64,000 nucleotides of DNA, from contig JBAVAQ010000045.1 in assembly GCA_049585795.1 (NCBI GenBank), forward strand, positions 1 through 64,000, given 5' to 3'. Under the pieces are notes generated by a model, which made no database searches, had not been told where the DNA came from, and saw only the letters and a list, made by a program, of their open reading frames with translations. A program made the translations under genes and the position numbers. Origin of the DNA: JABDBE01 sp049585795 (lineage in GTDB: Bacteria; Acidobacteriota; Terriglobia; Terriglobales; Acidobacteriaceae). Shown piece after piece: positions 24,375 through 31,554 of this stretch (position 1 is the stretch's first letter; every line of letters starts with the position of its first letter).

Positions 24375-26408
24375 GTGAACAGCTCACTTCTGGAACGCAA
24401 AATCGAGAAACGGCACGACCAGGTGCGCCTGCCGGGCCGCATTCTTTTTCTCACGGAGGATCCCGAGCTCATCAAACGGCAACTGGCAGGGGAAGACTTG
24501 CCTTGGGACGCAAAGAACCCAGCTAATAATCCCAAGCTGCGTGACGATATCTCCACCGACGAAATTACTCCTGCGCACTATTGCTTTTATTTCGATGAGA
24601 CCTTGGGTGAAATCCCTTATCTGGGACTCAAATGTGGCGGCGTGTTCCCCATCGGCCGGTCTGACGTTAAAAAGGGAGGGTTTGTCTGCTCCGTAAGCGG
24701 CAAGCGGCGAGGAAAAGGATCGAGCCGGGAGCAGTCGCCTTACGCAGAGATGTGCGCCGGCATTCGCATCGTCATCGCCGAGAACATCGAGCGCATCTAC
24801 AAGCAGAACTGCCAGAATCTCGGCCTCCTGACCTCGACCAATTTCTCGCTGATTGACCAGATTCGCAGCGGTCAGGAGATCCCGCTCAGCGAATTTACCG
24901 CTGGAGAAGATGAGATCACACGACAGGTGATCGAGTATGGCGGTCTGTTTCCCTTTAACGTCGCGCGCATGCAGAAGAGAGTCTTTCTGCCGCCGATTGA
25001 GACGGACAAGCGTCCGATGACCGTTGCGGAGAAGATTTTCACGAGGCACATGCTCGCCGAGAAAGGAGATGTTGGCGTCCCGTTCGTGAAACCGGGTGAC
25101 ACAGGCTTTGCTCGGGCTGATCTGCGTTTCAGCCACGAATACGTGACCCCCATGGCGGCCATTTTCTTCGAGCATTACGTGGGCGAGGATGCCAAGGTAA
25201 ACGATCCCGCCAGCATTCTCTTTTTCCGCGACCACCTTACCTTTCTCGACGAAGTGATTTCGGAAGAAAAAAAGAAGCTTGGTTTGCTCGACCTGGCGAC
25301 TCAGCTCAAGCTGAAGCAACAGGATTTCGCGGCCAAGCAGGGCATCAAGCTGCACGGCGAATTGAAAGACCGCAAGGGCTCAGAGGGAATTTGTCACTCG
25401 ATTGTCCTGGAAAGCTACGCGCTGCCGGGACAGTTGAATATTGGTTCCGACTCGCACACGCCGCACGTGGGCGCGATCGGATGCGTAGCCTTCGGCATCG
25501 GCACGACTGACGTCTTCAATTCGTGGATCACGAAAGATGTTCGGGTGAAGGTGCCGGAGTCGGTCAAGATTGTGATTCGCGGCAAGAAGCATCCGAACGT
25601 CACGGCAAAGGATTTTATCCTGAAGATTCTCAGTCTCGATTATGTCCGCCAAGGCAAAGCGCTGGCCAAAGTCATGGAATATGCAGGAGAGTCCATCGAG
25701 GAGCTTAGCGTAGACGAACGTGCCACCATGACCAATATGGCCGCGGAAATCGGCGGTTTTACTGGCATCGTGGCGCCCGATCGCAAGGCAGTGGATTTTC
25801 TGGTCCAACGCCGTGGCATGGATCGAAAAAAGGCTGAGGCTATGATCGAGGGCTTGTACAGTGATCCCAATGCGCAGTACGCGCACGTGATTGAATTGGA
25901 CGCTGCCGACATAACGCCCATGGTGGCCACACCGGGCGATCCGGGAAATGGAAAGTATATTCGCGAACTGAATACGCCCGTGCCGGTCGAACTCGCCTAC
26001 GGCGGCACCTGCACCGCGGGCAAAAATGAAGACATGGATATGTATGCGCTTGTGCTCGCCGATGCACTCAAGCATGGCAAACGAGTGGCGGACTCGGTGA
26101 AGTTCTATATTCAATTTGGATCGCAGGAGACGCGAGATTACTGCGTCCGCAAAGGCTATATCGAGATTTTTCAAAAAGCTGGAGCGAACGTGATCGAGCC
26201 CAGCTGTGGAGCGTGCATCAACGCCGGGCCAGGTGTAACCACTCGGCCGGAGCAAGTTGTAATCAGCGCGCAGAACCGGAATTTCCCGGGCCGCAGTGGG
26301 CCAGGGCAGATGTACTTGGCCAGTCCGCTGACCGTAGCGGCTAGCGCTGTGGCGGGCCACATCGTGGAGTACGAGCCGAGCACAGAACGAGAGTTAGTGG
26401 GTGCATAG
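24375..26408 (+). CDS. Aconitase-family hydratase, swivel domain first
   Basis: The protein of about 677 residues carries a LeuD-like swivel domain in its first third (DDISTDEITPAHYCF, CGGVFPIGRSDVKKGGFVCS, GKGSSREQSPYAEMCAGIRI), then the LeuC-like catalytic domain (GSDSHTPHVGAIGCVAFGIG). The 4Fe-4S cysteines are C546 (GGTCTAGKNED), C611 and C614 (EPSCGACINAGPG). Ordinary AcnA and homoaconitase have the swivel at the C-terminus; AcnB has it N-terminal but behind a HEAT domain that is absent here. It should isomerise citrate, isopropylmalate or a related tricarboxylate; which one is not clear. The start is a GTG with AGG upstream; a TTG at 24369 is possible. Confidence 0.85.
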   Translation: MNSSLLERKIEKRHDQVRLPGRILFLTEDPELIKRQLAGEDLPWDAKNPANNPKLRDDISTDEITPAHYCFYFDETLGEIPYLGLKCGGVFPIGRSDVKKGGFVCSVSGKRRGKGSSREQSPYAEMCAGIRIVIAENIERIYKQNCQNLGLLTSTNFSLIDQIRSGQEIPLSEFTAGEDEITRQVIEYGGLFPFNVARMQKRVFLPPIETDKRPMTVAEKIFTRHMLAEKGDVGVPFVKPGDTGFARADLRFSHEYVTPMAAIFFEHYVGEDAKVNDPASILFFRDHLTFLDEVISEEKKKLGLLDLATQLKLKQQDFAAKQGIKLHGELKDRKGSEGICHSIVLESYALPGQLNIGSDSHTPHVGAIGCVAFGIGTTDVFNSWITKDVRVKVPESVKIVIRGKKHPNVTAKDFILKILSLDYVRQGKALAKVMEYAGESIEELSVDERATMTNMAAEIGGFTGIVAPDRKAVDFLVQRRGMDRKKAEAMIEGLYSDPNAQYAHVIELDAADITPMVATPGDPGNGKYIRELNTPVPVELAYGGTCTAGKNEDMDMYALVLADALKHGKRVADSVKFYIQFGSQETRDYCVRKGYIEIFQKAGANVIEPSCGACINAGPGVTTRPEQVVISAQNRNFPGRSGPGQMYLASPLTVAASAVAGHIVEYEPSTERELVGA

Positions 26409-26501
26409 AAAATCTGCGGAATGCTGTACCGCTGGCTGCATTCTTGCTAGAATTAGCGGTTCTGTTAAGTTCCGCAAACATCTCAGGGAGACACAGACCT
26501 T

Positions 26502-26762
26502 ATGACATACGTAATTGCAGAACCGTGCATCGGCACTAAGGACACCGCTTGTGTGGATGCGTGCCCGGTGGATTGTATCCATCCTAAGAAGGATGCGCCG
26601 GCGTTCCCCGAAGAGGAAATGTTGTACATCGACCCTGTCGAGTGCATTGATTGCGGAGCTTGCGTTCCCGTCTGTCCGGTATCTGCCATTTTCGCTCTGG
26701 ATGACCTGCCAGAAAAGTGGAAAGCTTTCACTGAGCGGAATGCCAAGTACTTTGGCCGGTAA
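26502..26762 (+). CDS. 7Fe-type ferredoxin
   Basis: The 86-residue ferredoxin has cysteines at 9, 17, 21 and 25 (PCIGTKDTACVDACPVDC) and 48, 51, 54 and 58 (ECIDCGACVPVCP). By comparison with Azotobacter ferredoxin I, C9, C17 and C58 would bind a [3Fe-4S] cluster and C21, C48, C51 and C54 a [4Fe-4S] cluster. Position 12 is Thr, so the first cluster lacks the fourth ligand. It is a soluble low-potential electron carrier. It follows the aconitase-family gene by 93 bases and has its own terminator, so it may be monocistronic or end that transcript. Confidence 0.92.
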   Translation: MTYVIAEPCIGTKDTACVDACPVDCIHPKKDAPAFPEEEMLYIDPVECIDCGACVPVCPVSAIFALDDLPEKWKAFTERNAKYFGR

Positions 26763-26785
26763 AATCAAAATTCCATTGTGGGCTA

Positions 26786-26825
26786 GGCGCGCGTCTTTTC
26801 TCCTTGGACGCGCGCCTTTTCCTTT
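26786..26825 (+). terminator. Rho-independent terminator after ferredoxin gene
   Basis: A perfect 10-bp stem GGCGCGCGTC (26786-26795) / GACGCGCGCC (26807-26816) with an 11-base loop is followed by TTTTCCTTTT. Confidence 0.9.
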
Positions 26826-26899
26826 TCGGAGGGTGGGAAGGCGCATAAGATCTGAAGGTCTAAGCTTAAGTCGCAAGTGTGCTGTCTACAGGAGGTCCG

Positions 26900-27436
26900 A
26901 TGCTCGTACGCCACCTGCTGCTGGTGAAACCGGTCGAGCCGAGAATTCTCATCCTGCGCGGCCAGAAGATCATGTTGGATTCCGAACTGGCAGAGTTGTA
27001 TGGTGTGCAGGTCAAGCGATTGAATGAACAAGTCAAACGAAACGCTACAAGATTTCCGTACGATTTCATGTTCCAGCTTTCACCAAGTGAACATCGAAAC
27101 TTGAGGTCGCAAATTGCGACCTCAAGTTTGCAACATGGCGGACGCCGACATCCACCATTCGCCTTCACTGAGCACGGCGCCGTTATGGCGGCCACAGTGT
27201 TGAACTCAAAACGTGCAATCAAAATGAGTGTCTTTGTCGTACGCGCCTTCGTTCGCCTGCGAGAGTTGCTCAATACCAATCAAAAGGTAGCGAGCAAACT
27301 GGTTGAACTGGAGCGCCGATTGAGGGGTCACGACGCGGTGATCCACGACATCATTGATGCCATCCACGCATTGATGGATCCGCCACGTCGCAAGCGAAGG
27401 CGCATCGGATTTCAGACGCCCGCGAAAGCTGGATGA
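26900..27436 (+). CDS. ORF6N domain DNA-binding protein
   Basis: The 178-residue protein starts at an ATG with a strong AGGAGG site. The ORF6N domain covers about residues 10-100: ILILRGQKIMLDSELAELYG, VKRLNEQVKRNATRFPYDFM, FQLSPSEHRNLRSQIATSS and HPPFAFTEHGAVMAATVL. A helical C-terminus (KVASKLVELERRLRGHDAVI) ends in a basic tail. ORF6N is a KilA-N-related DNA-binding domain found in phage and mobile-element proteins and in many bacterial chromosomes; its targets are unknown. No phage genes adjoin. A 33-base perfect palindrome lies inside the gene at 27097-27129. A terminator follows at 27454. Confidence 0.88.
   Translation: MLVRHLLLVKPVEPRILILRGQKIMLDSELAELYGVQVKRLNEQVKRNATRFPYDFMFQLSPSEHRNLRSQIATSSLQHGGRRHPPFAFTEHGAVMAATVLNSKRAIKMSVFVVRAFVRLRELLNTNQKVASKLVELERRLRGHDAVIHDIIDAIHALMDPPRRKRRRIGFQTPAKAG
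27097..27129. repeat. 33-base perfect palindrome inside ORF6N gene
   Basis: Two 16-base arms (27097-27112 and 27114-27129) pair perfectly around a single A at 27113. The arms read AAACTTGAGGTCGCAA and its complement. In the protein this is the RNLRSQIATSSL segment, which is conserved in ORF6N proteins, so coding constraint explains only part of the symmetry. Confidence 0.85.
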
Positions 27437-27453
27437 TAAACTCGCCGAAGGCT

Positions 27454-27486
27454 GAGCGCGGGCTGGCCATTAACCGCGCTCCTTTT
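27454..27486 (+). terminator. Rho-independent terminator after ORF6N gene
   Basis: GAGCGCGG (27454-27461) pairs with CCGCGCTC (27474-27481) around a 12-base loop and is followed by CTTTT. It separates the ORF6N gene from recO. Confidence 0.75.
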
Positions 27487-27534
27487 CATCTCCCGACCGC
27501 TCCATTACAATCAAAGATTAACTGTTGAGCTTCC

Positions 27535-28278
27535 ATGGCGCTGAAGGAGTCGGAAGCAATTGTTTTGCGGACGTATCCATTGCGCGAGGCCGACCTGCTG
27601 GTCACGCTGTTTACTCGCTTGGAAGGGAAGGTGCGGGGAGTAGCGCGCGCGGCCAAGAAGTCGAAACGGCGGTTTGGCGGAGCGCTCGAGCCTTTGACCT
27701 ACGTTCGAGCTTATTACGAGGATCGCGAGCGGCTGGAGTTAGCCCGTTTGGATTCGTGCGAAGTGCTGGAATCGCCGCTGGCGTTTGAGGTGAGTTATCC
27801 CCGGGCAGTCGCGCTCGGCCATGTTGCCGAGTTGCTCGACGAACTACTTCCGGATCGCGAGGTCAACGACGATGTCTTCCGGCTTGCCCTCGCGGTGCTG
27901 GCGGGATTGCGTGGGAGTGACGTCTGGATGCCGATCACGTATTTCGAGTTGTGGATGACCCGGCTGATGGGCTATTTGCCAGAGCTTTCCGAGTGCATCG
28001 TCTGTGGTCGGACGTTGAATGGAAGTAGGGCATTTTTTCACGCGCTTAGCGATGGGTTGATGTGCGCCGGGGACAAACGGCTGGCGTCGTCCGAGATTTC
28101 TGTCGAATCGCGAACCCTAGCGAGCCGAATGTTACGCGCCCCGGTTGAAAGTTTTGTCACAACGCCAGGGCCCAAAGCGCAAGCGGCTGACTTGCGCAAG
28201 TTCTTGTTGCAGGCTCTCCAGCGGCACATGGAGAAAAAACTGATAACGGCCGGAATGCTGGAGAAGATCAGTGGTTAG
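27535..28278 (+). CDS. recO: DNA repair protein RecO
   Basis: The 247-residue protein has the RecO N-terminal OB fold (SEAIVLRTYPLREADLLVTL, then VRGVARAAKKSKRRFGGALE) and the helical C-terminal domain. A single CIVC pair (in SECIVCGRTL) and one later Cys (GLMCAGD) stand where zinc-binding members have CxxC...CxxC, so zinc binding is incomplete. RecO helps load RecA on SSB-coated single-stranded DNA in the RecFOR pathway. It heads a tight run recO-glyQ-glyS-ppdK, a gene order shared in part with Firmicutes. Confidence 0.92.
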   Translation: MALKESEAIVLRTYPLREADLLVTLFTRLEGKVRGVARAAKKSKRRFGGALEPLTYVRAYYEDRERLELARLDSCEVLESPLAFEVSYPRAVALGHVAELLDELLPDREVNDDVFRLALAVLAGLRGSDVWMPITYFELWMTRLMGYLPELSECIVCGRTLNGSRAFFHALSDGLMCAGDKRLASSEISVESRTLASRMLRAPVESFVTTPGPKAQAADLRKFLLQALQRHMEKKLITAGMLEKISG

Positions 28279-28329
28279 CTCTTGGCTTGTTCGGCTGGAG
28301 CGGCGAGCCAAAAGCTAAGAGCTACATTT

Positions 28330-29358
28330 GTGAATTCATCCAACTCCAATCCGCTCACGTTTCAGGAACTCATCCTGCGCCTCCAAACTTTCTGGGCGGA
28401 CCGAGGATGCGTGCTGCAACAGCCCTACGACGTCGAAGTCGGCGCAGGAACCATGGCGCCCGAAACATTTCTTCGCGTGTTGGGACCGAGTCCGTACAAG
28501 GTGGCCTACGTGCAGCCTTCCCGCAGACCCGCCGATGGACGCTATGGAGAGAATCCGAATCGCCTTTACAAGCACACGCAACTGCAAGTGATTCTGAAGC
28601 CGCCGCCGGAGAACGTGCAGGAGCTTTACCTGGAATCGCTTGGCGCGATGGGAATCGATCTGCGCCAGCATGACATCAAGTTCGAGGAAGATAATTGGGA
28701 GGCGCCCACGCTCAGCGCATGGGGCGTAGGCTGGCAAGTGATGCTGGATGGCCTGGAAATCACGCAGTTCACCTACTTTCAGCAGTGCGGCGGTGTTGAT
28801 CTAGATCCCATATCGGCGGAGTTGACCTACGGCCTCGAGCGCATCGCCGCGTTCTTGCAGGACGTCGATTCGATTTACGACATCGTGTGGGCGCGGGATC
28901 CGAAAGCCGGCACGGTCACAACATACGGCGACGTGCGGCTGGCGGAAGAGGTGCAACTTTCTGTGTACAACTTCGAATTGGCCGATGTCGAAAAAGCATG
29001 GAAGCACTTTGAGTTGTATGAGGCAGAATGCAAATCGCTACTCGACCACTGCGCTGCGATGGGCCGAGAGAAGTCTGCTGATGATGAGTGGCAGAACAAC
29101 AAGAAACGTCTTCCGGTCCTTGCTGCCTACGATCTATGCCTCAAATGTTCGCATCTGTTTAACATTTTGGACGCCCGCGGTGCGATTTCTGTCACCGAGC
29201 GAGTGGGGGTGATTGCGCGTGTGCGTGCTTTGGCCGTGGGGATCGCGAAGGCGTACGTGGATCAGCAGCAGGACGAGAGGTTGGCCGGTTCGGATGAAGC
29301 GGAACCTGCGAGTAAGCGGCCGAAGGTGAAAAAAGAGTTGGTGCCTGCAGTTTCGTAA
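28330..29358 (+). CDS. glyQ: Glycyl-tRNA synthetase alpha subunit
   Basis: The 342-residue alpha subunit begins at a GTG (28330), where the conserved N-terminus (TFQELILRLQTFWADRGCVL) starts; an upstream TTG at 28282 would add 16 non-conserved residues. Class II catalytic segments are present: GTMAPETFLRVLGP, QPSRRPADGRYGENPNRL, WEAPTLSAWGVGWQVMLDGL with EITQFTYFQQCGG. It pairs with GlyS to charge tRNA-Gly as an alpha2-beta2 enzyme. The last 30 residues or so (LAGSDEAEPASKRPKVKKEL) are a charged extension beyond the usual length near 300. glyS starts 18 bases downstream. Confidence 0.97.
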   Translation: MNSSNSNPLTFQELILRLQTFWADRGCVLQQPYDVEVGAGTMAPETFLRVLGPSPYKVAYVQPSRRPADGRYGENPNRLYKHTQLQVILKPPPENVQELYLESLGAMGIDLRQHDIKFEEDNWEAPTLSAWGVGWQVMLDGLEITQFTYFQQCGGVDLDPISAELTYGLERIAAFLQDVDSIYDIVWARDPKAGTVTTYGDVRLAEEVQLSVYNFELADVEKAWKHFELYEAECKSLLDHCAAMGREKSADDEWQNNKKRLPVLAAYDLCLKCSHLFNILDARGAISVTERVGVIARVRALAVGIAKAYVDQQQDERLAGSDEAEPASKRPKVKKELVPAVS

Positions 29359-29376
29359 GCTGATAAAGGTTCTCCA

Positions 29377-31542
29377 ATGCCAGATTTTCTGCTTGAAATC
29401 GGTTGCGAAGAGATTCCGGCGCGGATGATCAACGCCGCTTCGCTCGAGTTGCGTGAGCGGGTGGACAAACTGCTGGAACGGGAGCATCTTTCCGCTTCCG
29501 GAGCAATCTCCAGTCTCGATTCTCCGCGACGTCTTGCGGTTCTTGCGGCTGGAATTCGATCGGCTCAATCTGACGCCACGGAACAGGTCACCGGGCCGTC
29601 AGTAAATGTGGCTTTCAAAGCTGGACAGCCTACTCCCGCCGCCCATGCTTTCGCGAAAAAAGCCGGCGTGGATATTTCGCAATTGGAGAGAGTGACGACT
29701 CCCAAAGGCGAATACCTGGCCGCGAAGATCACAAAGAAGGGCCGTCCCGCCAGTGAAGTTCTGTCCGAGTTTCTCCCGAAAGAAATCAACGCGATTTACT
29801 GGCCGAAGAATATGTATTGGCGGAAGCCCAGCGAAAAGTTCGTGCGGCCCGTGCGGTGGCTTGTGGCATTGCTCGACAGGGAAGTGATTCCGCTGGAATT
29901 TGATGGCATTCGTGCCGGGAATCAATCGCGAGGGCACAGGTTTTTAGTCCAGGATCCGATTCTTATTCCATCTGGTTCTGATTACGTTGAATCCCTGCGT
30001 GCAGCCGAAGTACTTGGTCGGAGCGAGCGCGAGCACCAGATTCGCAAGGCGCTCGATGCCGCCACCCGCGCCATTCCCGGCGCACGGTGGCGCGAAGATA
30101 AGAGTCTGCTGGAAACGGTCGTCAATCTGACGGAGTGGCCTTCGGTGATCCTGGGAAGTTTCGACAATCAGTTTTTGGAGCTGCCGAAAGAAGTCCTGAT
30201 TACCGTGATGCGCGACCATCAGAAGTATTTCGCTGTTGAAGATGCGAGCGACAAACTGCTGCCTCATTTTCTCGCGGTGCTCAATACCGATGGCGACCCG
30301 CGTGGCATCATCCGTCACGGCCACGAACGCGTGCTCCGAGCCCGCTTCAACGATGCACGATTCTTCTGGCAGACCGATCAGAAGCATTCGTTGCGCGAGC
30401 GAACGGTGTGGCTCAAGCACGTCACCTTTCAGAAGGACTTGGGCAGTTACTACGAAAAGACCAAGCGGGTGCAGCGATTGTGCAGTTGGTTGTGCGAAAT
30501 CATCCGGCAAAAAGGAATTCAGGTTCGTCCGGGGATCGTGCACAAGGCCGCGGCATTGGCGAAAACCGACCTTACGACTGAGTTAGTGAAAGAGTTTACC
30601 GAACTGCAAGGAATCGTCGGCGGACTCTACGCCAGCGTGCAGGAACTCGACGCCGGCATGCCGGATGCAACCCGTCAGGCGATCGCGCAGGCGATCTACG
30701 ATCACTACAAACCGGAGTCCATGGAGGACTCGGTTCCACGCTCAGTCGAGGGCGCCGTTCTCTCCATCGCTGATAAAGCGGACAGCATTGCGGGAATGTT
30801 TGCGTTGGGCCTGCAGCCCACGGGATCGAAAGATCCGTTTGCGCTGCGGCGGCAGGCGAATGGAATCGTAAAGACAATTGCGGAGAAAAAGTTGCCGCTG
30901 GGCTCAACGCAATTGTTTACGGACGCGCGCGAAGCCTATCGCGGATCGCCGGCGGAACGGAAGTTTTCTGTTGCGATTGATTACCCCGGCGCTTTGCGAA
31001 CTTTCTTCCGCGAACGGCTCGAGTTCTATCTCCGCGATGTTCTCGGATTTAAGTACGACGTGGTGAACGCGGTGCTGGCTGCAGGCTCTGACGATATAGT
31101 GGATGCGATTGTCCGCGCTGAAGCGGTAGCCAAGGTGCGCCCTTCCGCAGATTTCGAGTCGATTTCGATTGCGTTCAAGCGCATCACAAATATTCTCCGC
31201 CAGGCTGCAGAAACCGGGAAGCAAGTTGCCTCTGCGATTGACGTGAGTGCGTTTAAGGAAGCAGCCGAAAAAGAATTGGCTGCTCTAATCCCACGAGCGG
31301 CTGAAACGGTTCATGCACTTCGCGCACAGCACGAATATGAACGCGCTCTTCTGGAGATTTCAAAACTCCGGCCAGCGGTGGATCTTTTTTTCGACAAAGT
31401 CATGGTCATGGTCGACGACGAGCGTGTCCGCGCAAATCGGCTGGCACTGCTGCAGTCGTTGTTAAAGGAATTCTCCACCATTGCCGATTTCTCAGAGATA
31501 GTGACGGAAGGCAAGGAATCAAAGGAATCTTCGAAACAATAA
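29377..31542 (+). CDS. glyS: Glycyl-tRNA synthetase beta subunit
   Basis: The 721-residue beta subunit starts with the conserved FLLEIGCEEIPARMI and runs through FVRPVRWLVALLD, TVMRDHQKYFAVED and the HD-like and tRNA-binding C-terminal regions (KPAVDLFFDKVMVMVDDERV). The length is normal. AAAGG precedes the ATG. It works with GlyQ, encoded immediately upstream, in charging tRNA-Gly. ppdK starts 12 bases downstream, so these genes are likely to be one transcription unit. Confidence 0.97.
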   Translation: MPDFLLEIGCEEIPARMINAASLELRERVDKLLEREHLSASGAISSLDSPRRLAVLAAGIRSAQSDATEQVTGPSVNVAFKAGQPTPAAHAFAKKAGVDISQLERVTTPKGEYLAAKITKKGRPASEVLSEFLPKEINAIYWPKNMYWRKPSEKFVRPVRWLVALLDREVIPLEFDGIRAGNQSRGHRFLVQDPILIPSGSDYVESLRAAEVLGRSEREHQIRKALDAATRAIPGARWREDKSLLETVVNLTEWPSVILGSFDNQFLELPKEVLITVMRDHQKYFAVEDASDKLLPHFLAVLNTDGDPRGIIRHGHERVLRARFNDARFFWQTDQKHSLRERTVWLKHVTFQKDLGSYYEKTKRVQRLCSWLCEIIRQKGIQVRPGIVHKAAALAKTDLTTELVKEFTELQGIVGGLYASVQELDAGMPDATRQAIAQAIYDHYKPESMEDSVPRSVEGAVLSIADKADSIAGMFALGLQPTGSKDPFALRRQANGIVKTIAEKKLPLGSTQLFTDAREAYRGSPAERKFSVAIDYPGALRTFFRERLEFYLRDVLGFKYDVVNAVLAAGSDDIVDAIVRAEAVAKVRPSADFESISIAFKRITNILRQAAETGKQVASAIDVSAFKEAAEKELAALIPRAAETVHALRAQHEYERALLEISKLRPAVDLFFDKVMVMVDDERVRANRLALLQSLLKEFSTIADFSEIVTEGKESKESSKQ

Positions 31543-31554
31543 AGGACTAATCTC

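Noticed and set aside
28279..28329. T-box leader before glyQ
   Set aside because: The gap after recO is about 50 bases, too short for a T-box, and has no specifier or terminator structure.
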